DNA from: an uncultured Prevotella sp.
GTDB taxonomy: Bacteria; Bacteroidota; Bacteroidia; Bacteroidales; Bacteroidaceae
Reading direction: 5' to 3'
Length of the DNA stretch: 38,554 nucleotides
NCBI GenBank assembly: GCA_946403845.1
Contig: CAMJBL010000020.1
Span: 1 to 38,554 of the forward strand
This document shows positions 1 through 6,907 of the stretch, piece by piece. The notes below the pieces were generated by a model. The model saw only the letters and a program-made list of their open reading frames with translations. It did no database searches and was not told the origin of the DNA. How positions within the stretch are numbered: position 1 is the first letter of the stretch; every line of letters starts with the position of its first letter. Both the position numbers and the translations under genes were made by a program.

Positions 1-2
1 AC

Positions 3-332
3 ACCAGCCGCCTCTACCTCATGCGCAGTCTCCGTGAACTGCTCTATAATGCCTCAAAGTATTCCGACGGTCAGCATATCTCCCTGCGCATCGAGCGGAC
101 ACTCGATTCCATCCGCTTCATCGTCGAGGATACCGGACCCGGCATTGCTGAGGAGGAGATTGGCCGTCTCTTCGAGATGTTCACCAAGGTCAACGATCTC
201 TCCGAAGGCCTCGGTCTCGGTCTGGCCCTCGCCAAGCGACATGCCCTGAATCTTGGTGGCGACCTCATCCTCGACACCACCTATCAGGAAGGTTGTCGTT
301 TCATCATCGAGCTGCCCATCAGAGAGTCCTGA
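3..332 (+). CDS. Sensor histidine kinase, C-terminal ATPase domain (5' truncated)
   Basis: The reading frame is open from the window edge, so only about the last 109 residues are present. They form a HATPase_c domain: N-box RELLYNASKY, G1 box DTGPGI, F-box LFEMFTK and G2 box GLGLGLALAK, ending in a typical GGDLILDT...F.IELP strand pattern. This is the ATP-binding half of a two-component sensor kinase that would autophosphorylate a histidine lying outside the window. The first internal ATG is at 21 but lies within the N-box, so it is not the real start. The sensor domain and partner regulator cannot be seen. Confidence 0.9.
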   Translation, partial: TSRLYLMRSLRELLYNASKYSDGQHISLRIERTLDSIRFIVEDTGPGIAEEEIGRLFEMFTKVNDLSEGLGLGLALAKRHALNLGGDLILDTTYQEGCRFIIELPIRES

Positions 333-411
333 TCTCCCGCGTACCATATATATCTTCGCACGCGAGGAAGTGTAAAAATGCCGTTCCGACGAAAGATTTT
401 CCCGTTTTTCC

Positions 412-443
412 TTGGAACTTACTTGGATTTTTTCCTATCTTTG
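412..443 (+). promoter_or_regulatory. Bacteroidota-type promoter upstream of the AAA+ ATPase
   Basis: A -7 box TATCTTTG lies at 436-443 and a -33-like TTGG at 412-415, with 20 bp between them. It points at a roughly 310-nt leader before the ATPase gene. No function has been tested; this is a match to the family consensus TTTG/TTG-N19-21-TAnnTTTG. Confidence 0.65.
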
Positions 444-483
444 TCGCCGCAAATTAAAAATCTATCACAATCAGTTAAATGCA

Positions 484-546
484 ATGAAAAGAAAAGCCAT
501 CAAGCCAAGTTTATTCAGTCGTCGGGTGACGCAGATGAAGATATAG
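484..546 (+). CDS. Possible 20-aa leader peptide
   Basis: ATG at 484 begins a 20-codon frame coding a basic peptide (MKRKAIKPSLFSRR...), 40 bp after the -7 box, where a first ORF on the transcript would be expected. Its stop codon (544-546) is inside the 5' arm of a 6-bp hairpin at 543-558, an arrangement compatible with translation-coupled attenuation of the downstream ATPase gene. It could equally be chance; I recognise no family. Confidence 0.25.
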   Translation: MKRKAIKPSLFSRRVTQMKI

Positions 547-762
547 CCCTCAGGCTATGTTTCAACCTGTTGTGATTCAGACTGCATAAACGCATCTTGA
601 AGGTCGTTCTTTGACATATTGTTACAACGATGTGATAGGAATTACGGGTTAATTTCTATGAAGCTCACTGGGCAGAGGTCGCAAGGCTTTGCCCAAATAC
701 CTCTTGCGCCCCTTACTCGGGGGCATTCGGAAACACATATCATTCAATTTCAACCCATTTTT

Positions 763-3021
763 ATGGAAAAAGATTTATTGAAGCTCGACAACGAGCCATG
801 TGATGACGATTTTGAAAAGCTCTTCCAGAATTTTCTGGATGACGAGACAACCTCTGATGATTCTGATGCCGACGATGAAGACACTGTAGACGACGCGACC
901 AACGATGACGGGAGGGATCCCCTCCGCTTCGGAGGTGAGCGTAACTACATCCCGGAAATCACGAAGGTGGAGATCGAGGTCCAGCCCAACCTGTTCGATT
1001 CGCCCTATGTCAATGGCGACGTGGCGGTGACCATTCGCGGGAAGGAGGACTCAGACTTCGCCGACGGCCGTTTCCAATTGCACATCCTTGCTGAAGGCTA
1101 TTATCCGATGGCAACCACCAAGACCTATTTCGAGGCGGAGCATCCCGCTCCCGATGCGATTGTGCTCACGATGATGAGCTTCGCCATCTGGTTGCCAGGC
1201 CGTTATGTGCTTTACGTCCGCGACAACAGCGACGACTCCCTCATCCAGATGCCCTTCACCCTCGATGAGAAGCTGAAGGCGACGGTGGGTGATGCCCAGC
1301 CCTGTCTGCCCTGCAGTCGTGAGGATATCCTCACAGCCGTCCTCGACGGCAGCAGCTACGAGTGGAACAGTCTGGCCCAGCGGCCCGGCATGGCGCAGAT
1401 CCGCGACTTTGTCGTCCGACACCGGCAGTTCGAGGTCTACAACGAGTTCCGCAAGGGCATGAGTGGCGAGGCGCTCAGTTCGAAGGGTCATCTGCTGATT
1501 GCCATGCGCAACAAAGATGTCACGGGTCATGATCTGTTCTACCTGCGGAAGCTGGTGGCCGACGACTATGCGTTCAGCCACATCGACTGCGGTACGCTCT
1601 TCGATGCCGCCCGCAACAATCCCTACGAGATGCTCTTCGATGAGCTGTCGGCCACGGGCAAGCACGTCTTCTGTCTGACCAATCTCGGCGCCCTCCTCTC
1701 TACGGGCGGTAAGATCATCGTCAAGAAGATCATCGAGAAGATCCGCGTCGACGAAGACCAGTATCTGCTCTGGCTCTGCGGTTACAGACAGGACATCGAG
1801 GCCGTGCTCAACATGTTTCCTTCGCTTGGTGCCTTCTTCCCCGCCGACCACCGGCTGGAACAGGAGCCTCCCAAGGATTTCGAGCAGGTGCACGCCTTCT
1901 TCGCCGCCCTCAAGGACGAGCGTCTCTACTGCTCCTTCGAGGCGATGGACGGTCTGGCGCATGCGCTGCTGGAGGGTTTTCACCACGGTGTCCTCTCCAC
2001 CTGGACGGTCGACGATATCCGACGGTTTGTCGTCGAGCAGGTCAAGCCCCGCTACCTGGTCCGCTGTTATGAGCAGATCGGCGACGAGCACCTGCCGAAT
2101 GTCGAGCTCGACGACCTCTGTATCGACCAGCTCACCAGCATCGCCGCTACCACGGAGCAGTGCTTCCGGTCGCTCGACGAGATGATCGGCCTCGACGAGG
2201 TGAAGAAGGGCATCCATGCGATGGCCGACAACACCAAGTTCTATGCCGAGCGCCGTCGCCGCCGTCTGCCCACCTCGCAGGATGTTCCCTTCCACTGCAT
2301 CTTCACGGGCAATCCCGGAACGGGCAAGACCACCGTTGCCAAGAAGCTCGGAAAGATCTACCGTTCGTTGGGTCTGCTCTCGCGAGGTGATGTCATCGCG
2401 GTCGATCGTACGCGACTTGTGGGCCGTTTCATCGGCGAGACCGAGGAGAACATGAAGGCCGTCCTCGACGAGGCACGCGGCAATGTGCTCTTCATCGACG
2501 AGGCCTACACCCTCTACGACGGTGCCAGCGACCGCAAGGACTTTGGCGCGCGCGTTATCGACTCGCTGCTGACGGTCCTCTCGCAGCCCGACCCCGATAT
2601 GCTGGTCATCTTCGCCGGTTATCTGAAGGAGATGGACGCCATGCTCAACACCAATCCCGGACTGATAGGACGTTTCCCTTACAAGTACCAGTTCAAGGAT
2701 TACGATGCCGGGCAGCTCTACGAGATTGCCTGCCGCCTGTTGAAGCGCGATGCCTACCTCCTCTCGCCCGAGGCTGAGGCCCTGCTCCGCGAGTGTATCG
2801 CCAAGGCCTACGCGCAGCGCGACGAGCATTTCAGCAATGCCCGATGGGTGGAGCAGTTTGTCGGCAGCGGCATCATCCCTGCGATGGCGGGCCGTATCGC
2901 TCAGACAGGCTCCGACGACTATCAGACCATCGAGGTCGCCGATATCCGTCAGGCCTACGACAAGTTCAATCCCAAAGCCACAGCCCTGAAGCCCCGCCAC
3001 AAGGTGGGCTTCAGCGCCTAG
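763..3021 (+). CDS. AAA+ ATPase, CbxX/CfxQ (SpoVK-like) family
   Basis: The chosen start at 763 gives 752 residues (MEKDLLKLDNEP...). In-frame ATGs at 658 and 619 would add low-complexity sequence that looks non-coding. The N-terminus is very acidic (about residues 15-50, rich in D/E). A middle section (about 230-400) resembles an AAA module without a Walker A motif, so it may be inactive. The C-terminal module is intact: Walker A GNPGTGKT at 516-523, Walker B VLFIDE at about 575-580, a sensor-1-like region LVIFAGY and an arginine-finger-like GRFP. CbxX/CfxQ-type ATPases remodel protein complexes; the substrate here is unknown. The 14-bp palindrome AGCGCCTAGGCGCT spans the stop codon at 3013-3026. 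Confidence 0.85.
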   Translation: MEKDLLKLDNEPCDDDFEKLFQNFLDDETTSDDSDADDEDTVDDATNDDGRDPLRFGGERNYIPEITKVEIEVQPNLFDSPYVNGDVAVTIRGKEDSDFADGRFQLHILAEGYYPMATTKTYFEAEHPAPDAIVLTMMSFAIWLPGRYVLYVRDNSDDSLIQMPFTLDEKLKATVGDAQPCLPCSREDILTAVLDGSSYEWNSLAQRPGMAQIRDFVVRHRQFEVYNEFRKGMSGEALSSKGHLLIAMRNKDVTGHDLFYLRKLVADDYAFSHIDCGTLFDAARNNPYEMLFDELSATGKHVFCLTNLGALLSTGGKIIVKKIIEKIRVDEDQYLLWLCGYRQDIEAVLNMFPSLGAFFPADHRLEQEPPKDFEQVHAFFAALKDERLYCSFEAMDGLAHALLEGFHHGVLSTWTVDDIRRFVVEQVKPRYLVRCYEQIGDEHLPNVELDDLCIDQLTSIAATTEQCFRSLDEMIGLDEVKKGIHAMADNTKFYAERRRRRLPTSQDVPFHCIFTGNPGTGKTTVAKKLGKIYRSLGLLSRGDVIAVDRTRLVGRFIGETEENMKAVLDEARGNVLFIDEAYTLYDGASDRKDFGARVIDSLLTVLSQPDPDMLVIFAGYLKEMDAMLNTNPGLIGRFPYKYQFKDYDAGQLYEIACRLLKRDAYLLSPEAEALLRECIAKAYAQRDEHFSNARWVEQFVGSGIIPAMAGRIAQTGSDDYQTIEVADIRQAYDKFNPKATALKPRHKVGFSA

Positions 3022-3130
3022 GCGCTCTCTCTACTTTAATGTATTGTCCCTTTCACTCCCCTTTCGCTCGAGCTTTGCTCGCTTGCTACCGAAGGGACGC
3101 AAGAACTCCCCTTTAACTCCTTATCAAAAA

Positions 3131-3415
3131 ATGTTCAAAATCTTACAAGATCCCGACAAAGATCTCCTGCTGGTCATCGAACGGCAGGACTGTGAGCCCG
3201 ATGGCCCTATGTTTATCTACGACGGTGGCGACACCGCCCTGCTCTTCCGCGACTGGTTCAGCAATGTCCGTCTCAACGGCATCAATTCCGAAACCGGTCC
3301 CGAACTCCTGAATGCCAAGGTGATCTACGTCGTTGAGATGGCCGGCGACGCCATCGCCCGCGAATACACTGCCCCCATCCGCATCGTCCGCGATGTCAAG
3401 AGCATGATGGCATGA
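3131..3415 (+). CDS. Small conserved-looking protein of unknown function
   Basis: 94 residues starting MFKILQDPDKDLLLVIER. The start at 3131 is preferred over an in-frame ATG at 3044 because the extension is arginine/serine-rich and looks untranslated, while an A-rich stretch typical of Bacteroidota initiation regions precedes 3131. It has no signal peptide, no membrane segment and no motif I recognise. It follows the AAA+ gene by 109 bp on the same strand and ends just before a strong terminator, so it is probably the last gene of that transcript. The intergenic gap can fold (GTCCCTT at 3046-3052 with AAGGGAC at 3092-3098; CGAGC-TTT-GCTCG at 3069-3081). Confidence 0.7.
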   Translation: MFKILQDPDKDLLLVIERQDCEPDGPMFIYDGGDTALLFRDWFSNVRLNGINSETGPELLNAKVIYVVEMAGDAIAREYTAPIRIVRDVKSMMA

Positions 3416-3439
3416 TAGCCTAATCGCCTAAACACACCG

Positions 3440-3476
3440 AGGCCCCACCATTCACTTGGCGGGGCCTTGATGTTTT
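3440..3476 (+). terminator. Intrinsic terminator between convergent genes
   Basis: AGGCCCC at 3440-3446 pairs with GGGGCCT at 3461-3467, and a T-rich stretch (TTGATGTTTTT) follows. It lies between the small + strand gene and the convergent TerB-like gene. Confidence 0.75.
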
Positions 3477-3488
3477 TCTGACCTTTAC

Positions 3489-4175
3489 CTATCTGGTATA
3501 TTTCAGGTAGACATTCCTTTCCTCCTCTTTCAGGATTCTGCAAAAGTCAAGTCCTGCCCGTTTGAAGCCATTCATGAGGATTTGGTTTTCGAGGAAAGTC
3601 TCTGTCGCCTTTGCCAGGTTCCGGCGAAGCAGTTCTATATAAGCCTCATCATTCTGAAGCGTATTGGTATTAGCGGCAATCGTGTCATAGATAGCCCGCA
3701 GATTGTCGCGGTTTTCTTTTTCTGTCTTGCCCATCGGGTCAATCTGGTTTCGCAGGAAACTGTTGAGGATCTTAGAACCGACATCACCACGGAAATACTG
3801 ACGATTGGCAGTGAGCATAAACAGCCCCACCACGTCCATCTGGTTCAAACCCAACCTACTGGCTATGATCTGGAAGAGATATATTTCCTGCGGAGCTGCA
3901 TATCCATCAGCGCCAATCAGTCTGATAAGCGTCTTTAGATAATCCTCTTTGGCGCGACGCTCCTTGGGTATCTCCTCTTCTGTCGGCTCAGGCCTGCCTT
4001 TTAGATTCTCCAGCAGTTTTCTTTCGTCGATGCCCTCAATATGACAAAGGGCGCAGATCGCCTCCTTCTCTTCAGGCGTCACCTCTCCGTCAGCAATAGC
4101 CATCGCTGTCAGGTCACGCGCCAGCTTAATCTCCGGTTCTGTAACAACGGTTAGAAATCTATTGATAATGCTCAT
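3489..4175 (-). CDS. TerB-like (tellurite resistance TerB superfamily) helical protein
   Basis: 228 residues. The N-terminal segment DLTAMAIADGEVTPEEKEAI (about residues 20-40) is the TerB hallmark: an acidic metal-binding-like helix-loop-helix with ADG.V...E. A second IGADGYAAPQEIYLF repeat-like segment follows at about 88-102. TerB-family proteins are often linked to stress and phage-defence complexes, but the exact role cannot be read from sequence. No signal peptide is visible. The promoter (TACCTTTG) lies 30 bp upstream in repeat R1a; the first six or so codons and the promoter are duplicated at 6358-6511. Confidence 0.75.
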   Translation of the reverse strand: MSIINRFLTVVTEPEIKLARDLTAMAIADGEVTPEEKEAICALCHIEGIDERKLLENLKGRPEPTEEEIPKERRAKEDYLKTLIRLIGADGYAAPQEIYLFQIIASRLGLNQMDVVGLFMLTANRQYFRGDVGSKILNSFLRNQIDPMGKTEKENRDNLRAIYDTIAANTNTLQNDEAYIELLRRNLAKATETFLENQILMNGFKRAGLDFCRILKEEERNVYLKYTR

Positions 4176-4205
4176 GGTTGAATGTCGTATTTAGTGATGA
4201 CGCTG

Positions 4206-4213
4206 CAAAGGTA
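4206..4213 (-). promoter_or_regulatory. -7 box of the TerB-like gene
   Basis: Read on the minus strand this is TACCTTTG, matching TAnnTTTG, about 30 bp upstream of the start at 4175. In the duplicate block R1b a one-base insertion alters this box (TACGCTTTG), so the copy has probably lost minus-strand activity. Confidence 0.65.
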
Positions 4214-4271
4214 CTAAACAAATAAATAATGAGCAAATTTTTCGCAGATAATGTGATTTTCGGTAAAAAAC

Positions 4272-4302
4272 TTGTTTAATAGAAAAATAATGCCTATCTT
4301 TG
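4272..4302 (+). promoter_or_regulatory. Forward promoter of unit A (in R1a)
   Basis: TTG at 4272-4274, 20 bp, then TATCTTTG at 4295-4302. The same promoter is at 6476-6506 in R1b. The first ORF after it is an 11-codon frame at 4323-4358, followed by an operator-like second promoter region. Confidence 0.65.
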
Positions 4303-4340
4303 CAACCAATAAGTTTAATAATATGTTAAATACAGAAGAT

Positions 4341-4396
4341 AACTACGAAAATTTGTAGTAGAATTAATGGTAATACGAAAATTTGTAGTATCTTTG
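4341..4396 (+). promoter_or_regulatory. Twin operator-like repeats overlapping a second promoter
   Basis: The 17-mer TACGAAAATTTGTAGTA occurs at 4344-4360 and again at 4374-4390, exactly 30 bp apart (about three helical turns). The first copy sits in an imperfect dyad ACTAC-N8-GTAGT. The second runs into the -7 box TATCTTTG at 4389-4396, so a bound protein would block the promoter for the 52-aa gene at 4411. The TGTAGTA half-site resembles operators of BlaI/MecI-type repressors; that assignment is inference, since no such repressor is in the window. Confidence 0.55.
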
Positions 4397-4410
4397 CAAA
4401 CAGAATCATT

Positions 4411-4569
4411 ATGCAACAATCAAATGAATGGATGGAAGTGACTTATGAAGAAAAAGAGCTTCTGGAATCAATTAGAAATTACAATCGGTCATTCCCTGAT
4501 GGGTACCCCGAATTGTTGTGGTATGCCCAAGAGTTGTTCGACAACCTGGTCCGACAACCTTACTTCTGA
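4411..4569 (+). CDS. Small acidic protein, 52 aa, unknown function
   Basis: The frame starts at 4411 (MQQSNEWMEVTYEEKELL...) and stops at 4567-4569. It begins 15 bp after the -7 box of the operator-controlled promoter, a normal distance for this group. Composition is protein-like: amphipathic, with several Trp/Tyr residues, ending DNLVRQPYF. It has no signal peptide or membrane segment, and I recognise no family. It precedes the DUF5053 gene by 51 bp on the same strand and probably shares its transcript, which would end at the R2a terminator. Confidence 0.6.
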   Translation: MQQSNEWMEVTYEEKELLESIRNYNRSFPDGYPELLWYAQELFDNLVRQPYF

Positions 4570-4620
4570 AACTCTTTTTAAATAAAACAATGCTATGTAT
4601 TATTCACTAAATTAAAAAGT

Positions 4621-4875
4621 ATGGAAACAATTATTGCAACAAAAGAGATTACGACAGATATGAAGAAGAAACTGAGAGATATACAGATGGCTATTTCTTG
4701 GCGCGACTTCGCGAATACCTACTTCCAGCGGTCGTCATCATGGTTTTATCACAAGATGGATGGCATAGACGGAAATGGAGGAGTCGGAGGCTTCACGGCA
4801 GAAGAAGCTGAGCAACTTCGAGGCGCACTCTTTGACCTATCAAGACGCATCAGAGTTGCAGCAGAAAATATCTGA
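4621..4875 (+). CDS. DUF5053 family protein
   Basis: 84 residues. The diagnostic features are the core ISWRDFANTYFQRSSSWFYHKMDGID (about 24-49, here with small breaks from the family pattern) and the GGVGGFT-AEEAEQL segment at about 54-67, both typical of the Bacteroidota DUF5053 family. These are small proteins of unknown function, often found in mobile or accessory regions; the SWFYHKMDG part looks like a short helix-turn-helix, which would suit DNA binding, but that is inference. It is preceded by the 52-aa ORF and followed by the R2a terminator. Confidence 0.85.
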   Translation: METIIATKEITTDMKKKLRDIQMAISWRDFANTYFQRSSSWFYHKMDGIDGNGGVGGFTAEEAEQLRGALFDLSRRIRVAAENI

Positions 4876-4931
4876 TGGAAATCAAAGGTTCCCTTCTCTG
4901 TCATAGTCTCACCCCGTAAGCATGCGTTGGC

Positions 4932-5061
4932 TTAGGGTGAATGTCCTGCTTTGATATTTATCCGTATAATATAGGATAATGAAACAGGGCCCGCAGCAAT
5001 GCGGACCCTGTTCTTTGTTTAGGACCTTTATCCCTTGAATTTCAGGTTTTGGAAACTGTCC
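4932..5061. repeat. Repeat R2, copy a (terminator block)
   Basis: This 130-bp block is repeated at 6634-6764 with a handful of differences and one inserted base. It holds a GC-rich hairpin terminator (4983-5012). Copy a sits between the convergent DUF5053 and PrsW genes. Confidence 0.9.
4983..5020. terminator. Terminator in R2a
   Basis: A 13-base arm at 4983-4995 pairs with 5000-5012 around a GCAA loop, with a single mismatch, followed by TTCTTTGTTT on the plus strand. It can serve the DUF5053 unit and, less well, the convergent prsW transcript. Confidence 0.8.
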
Positions 5062-5066
5062 CCTCG

Positions 5067-5780
5067 TTATGCCTGTTGATTACGCTCTTCGTCCTGATGC
5101 AATAAGGCAAGCACCTTTGAATGGGCGACTTTGTGCATCTTAATACAGAAGTAAATCAGTACGAAGAAACTGATGCCTCCGACATAAGGATTCACCAGTC
5201 CGCTCATGGCCAAAGCGTCGTACACACCGTGAGCGAACACTGGTATCAAGAGGACACAAGCAGCCACCTTTGGAGAATGATCTACGAAATGATAAACCGA
5301 GTAGTAGTAGCCCATCAGGATGGCAAAGGCATAATGGCCTGGAACTGCCAATAAAGAACGCATGACAGCAGTGGCCACCCAGTTCTCTTGCGTAAACACA
5401 TACAACACGTTCTCAAAAGCAGCAAACCCCAATCCGACACAAACGGCATAGACGATACCGTCGAAATGCTCGTCAAAATAGGGATTCCTCCGCAATACGC
5501 GCCAAAGCGCAAAAAGCTTGAATGATTCCTCTGGTAAAGCTGCCACAAGAAAAGCCATGGTCGTTGTTCCTGCCACACTGGAAGGCTTGCCACCTTCGCC
5601 GAACAATATCGTACTGATTCCCAGTTCCACAATGGCAACGGGAAAACAGATCACTACACCCCACAGCACAGCCTTTCTCAGCCATGAAGTCGGTTCCTTC
5701 TGCTTGTCTTTCTTCCAGATGAAGTAAAGGAGCGCAAAAGCCGGCAATAATGCTGCTACAATCGGAATCAGTATCGTCAT
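5067..5780 (-). CDS. PrsW-family intramembrane metalloprotease (M82)
   Basis: 237 residues with about seven hydrophobic segments (first at about 3-22). The PrsW signature is intact: PEESFK with the Glu pair at 84-85, FENV at 122-125, PGHYAF with His149, and AHGVYD with His184. PrsW-type enzymes cut membrane anti-sigma factors or other membrane proteins inside the bilayer; the substrate here is unknown. The gene lies 36 bp downstream of the mutarotase gene on the same strand with no promoter between them, so the two are probably co-transcribed. It ends at the R2a terminator. Confidence 0.9.
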   Translation of the reverse strand: MTILIPIVAALLPAFALLYFIWKKDKQKEPTSWLRKAVLWGVVICFPVAIVELGISTILFGEGGKPSSVAGTTTMAFLVAALPEESFKLFALWRVLRRNPYFDEHFDGIVYAVCVGLGFAAFENVLYVFTQENWVATAVMRSLLAVPGHYAFAILMGYYYSVYHFVDHSPKVAACVLLIPVFAHGVYDALAMSGLVNPYVGGISFFVLIYFCIKMHKVAHSKVLALLHQDEERNQQA

Positions 5781-5816
5781 CTATTAATTGATAATATCTT
5801 TTTTTGTTCCTCAAGC

Positions 5817-6191
5817 TTAATATAGCCTGAACATTCTTTCCATTGGCTGCCATTTCTCATCGCTTCGGGCATCGGCAGAACAGCCTTGGAACTTCGACAC
5901 GAAAGCCTCCCACTCAGCCTGTCGCGGCAGCGTGGCCAAACGTGCCATCGCATCTTCCCAGTTAAAGTCTATTGGCGTATCGACAATCATCACCAGTTTG
6001 CTGCCCAGTATGTAAATCTCCATTTCCAGGATGCCCACTTCCCTGATGCCGTCACGAACTTCCTTCCAGCTATATTCCTCAGAATGCCACTTGCGATACT
6101 GCGCTACCAGTTCCGGATCTTCACTGATCTCCAGAAACTGTACATACCGTTTCAGCTTTCCTCCTGACAACTGCTGAACATATCCTTCCAT
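5817..6191 (-). CDS. L-rhamnose mutarotase family protein
   Basis: 124 residues from MEGYVQQLSGG; an upstream in-frame ATG at 6227 falls across the -7 box and is rejected. The family pattern is clear: RYVQFLEISEDPELVAQYRKWH with a conserved His at 36, then GILEMEIYILGSKLVMIVDT and WEDAMARLATLPRQAEWEAFV. Members interconvert sugar anomers (RhaU/RhaM type). No rhamnose genes are adjacent, so the substrate could be another deoxysugar. Its promoter is visible just upstream, and prsW follows as the likely second gene. Confidence 0.85.
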   Translation of the reverse strand: MEGYVQQLSGGKLKRYVQFLEISEDPELVAQYRKWHSEEYSWKEVRDGIREVGILEMEIYILGSKLVMIVDTPIDFNWEDAMARLATLPRQAEWEAFVSKFQGCSADARSDEKWQPMERMFRLY

Positions 6192-6224
6192 ATTCAATAA
6201 ATAATAAATGTGAATTACCAGTTG

Positions 6225-6232
6225 CAAAGATA
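6225..6232 (-). promoter_or_regulatory. -7 box of the mutarotase-prsW unit
   Basis: The minus strand reads TATCTTTG, 33 bp upstream of the ATG at 6191. Confidence 0.65.
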
Positions 6233-6357
6233 GGAATTATTCGCCAACCTTCCTAATATTTTCACCATTTATTTATAATTTGCGCCGAAAAACGCTCCTT
6301 TGAGAGGGCTCATTAGTATCCGTTCCTTTTGAGTTTGTGCAAGAGCTAAAGTGTTAA

Positions 6358-6511
6358 AAATTTATTAATAATGCTCATGGTTGAATGTCGTATTTAGTGA
6401 TGACGCTGCAAAGCGTACTAAACAAATGAATAATGTGCAAATTTTTCGCAGATAATGTGATTTCCGGTAAAAAACTTGTTTAATAGAAAAATAATGCCTA
6501 TCTTTGCAACC
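6358..6511. repeat. Repeat R1, copy b
   Basis: About 96 percent identical by eye to 4155-4307. It carries a relic of the TerB-like gene's first codons and the same forward promoter (TATCTTTG at 6499-6506). The minus-strand -7 box is disrupted by an extra base at about 6414. Confidence 0.9.
6476..6506 (+). promoter_or_regulatory. Forward promoter of unit B (in R1b)
   Basis: TTG at 6476-6478, 20 bp, then TATCTTTG at 6499-6506, identical to the R1a promoter. A 31-codon ORF begins 25 bp downstream. Confidence 0.7.
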
Positions 6512-6531
6512 GACACAAATAAAAAGAAGAT

Positions 6532-6627
6532 ATGAATCTGGTTTATCTTTTCGCAGCAATGGGTATTATAGTAGCAGTTTTGTGGATTGTAACTGCTATA
6601 TACCTGAAAAGTAAAGAAGGCTACTAA
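6532..6627 (+). CDS. 31-aa single-pass membrane peptide
   Basis: The frame 6532-6627 encodes MNLVYLFAAMGIIVAVLWIV..., a roughly 20-residue hydrophobic helix followed by a charged tail (LKSKEGY). It has its own promoter (R1b) 25 bp upstream and its own terminator (R2b) 58 bp downstream, so it looks like a complete one-gene unit. A purine-rich AAAAAGAAGAT precedes the ATG. Such peptides may be membrane-complex subunits or toxins of small toxin-antitoxin loci; nothing here settles which. I recognise no family. Confidence 0.6.
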   Translation: MNLVYLFAAMGIIVAVLWIVTAIYLKSKEGY

Positions 6628-6633
6628 TTTCGT

Positions 6634-6764
6634 TTAGGGTGAATGGCCTGCTTTGATATTTATCCGTATATTATAGGTTAATGGAAACAGGGCCCGCAGC
6701 AATGCGGACCCTGTTCTTTGTTTATGACCTTTATCCCTTGAATTTCAGATTTTGGAAACTGTCC
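6634..6764. repeat. Repeat R2, copy b
   Basis: Near-identical to 4932-5061, same orientation, with one inserted base. It contains the terminator at 6686-6720. Confidence 0.9.
6686..6720 (+). terminator. Terminator in R2b
   Basis: The same 13-base arms as in R2a, at 6686-6698 and 6703-6715, followed by CTTTG. It closes the 31-aa peptide unit. Confidence 0.75.
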
Positions 6765-6846
6765 GTTCGACGACGTAAGGAGACGCTTGCCTGAGCAAGA
6801 ACTGAAGATTATCGACAATAACAAAAAGACCATCCTGATGACAGGT

Positions 6847-6889
6847 AAAAAAGAGCGGCAGATTCCAAAGATAGGAGTCTGTCGCTCTT
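6847..6889 (-). terminator. Terminator of the HU-smalltalk unit; left member of an inverted pair
   Basis: Arms at 6851-6866 and 6874-6889 form a long stem with one imperfect pair. On the minus strand the stem is followed by six or so T residues (6847-6852 complement). The sequence is nearly the same as the plus-strand terminator at 23635-23675. Confidence 0.85.
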
Positions 6890-6907
6890 GGTTAGGGATG
6901 GAGTTCG

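Larger units (their letters stand above)
333..762 (+). other. 430-bp intergenic region / long structured leader
   Basis: No full-size gene is supported here. From left to right it holds the promoter at 412-443, a possible 20-codon ORF at 484-546, a hairpin ATAGCC-CTCA-GGCTAT at 543-558 overlapping that ORF's stop, and a stretch around 600-625 (TTCTTTGACATATTG) resembling leader sequences often seen before Bacteroidota rRNA operons, although no rRNA follows. A GC-rich stretch at 668-720 can fold (GGGCA with TGCCC). Other readings are that transcription starts nearer the gene, or that the ATPase begins at 658 or 619. Confidence 0.5.
4155..4307. repeat. Repeat R1, copy a (divergent promoter block)
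   Basis: This 153-bp block is repeated at 6358-6511 with about six differences, including one base inserted in copy b. It contains the first codons of the TerB-like gene, its minus-strand promoter, and a plus-strand promoter at 4272-4302. The strand direction is the same in both copies. Confidence 0.9.

Noticed and set aside
378..575. 65-codon plus-strand frame in the ATPase leader
   Set aside because: It starts before the predicted promoter, runs across it, and has a hydrophobic/random composition without a start signal.
600..625. rRNA operon leader-like sequence (TTCTTTGACATATTG)
   Set aside because: No 16S rRNA sequence follows; it continues into a protein gene.
1051..3000. Long minus-strand open frame antisense to the AAA+ ATPase gene
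   Set aside because: It is the complement of a GC-rich gene with strong Walker motifs; the translation has no recognisable domain and is a codon-bias shadow.
5121..5354. Plus-strand frame inside the PrsW gene
   Set aside because: Overlaps the conserved PrsW motifs on the other strand; no start signal or family.
6771..6850. Plus-strand frame resembling a protein end (FDDVRRRLPEQELKIIDN...)
   Set aside because: It looks partly protein-like and might be a relic of a mobility gene, but there is no start, it runs into a terminator stem, and no family could be named.
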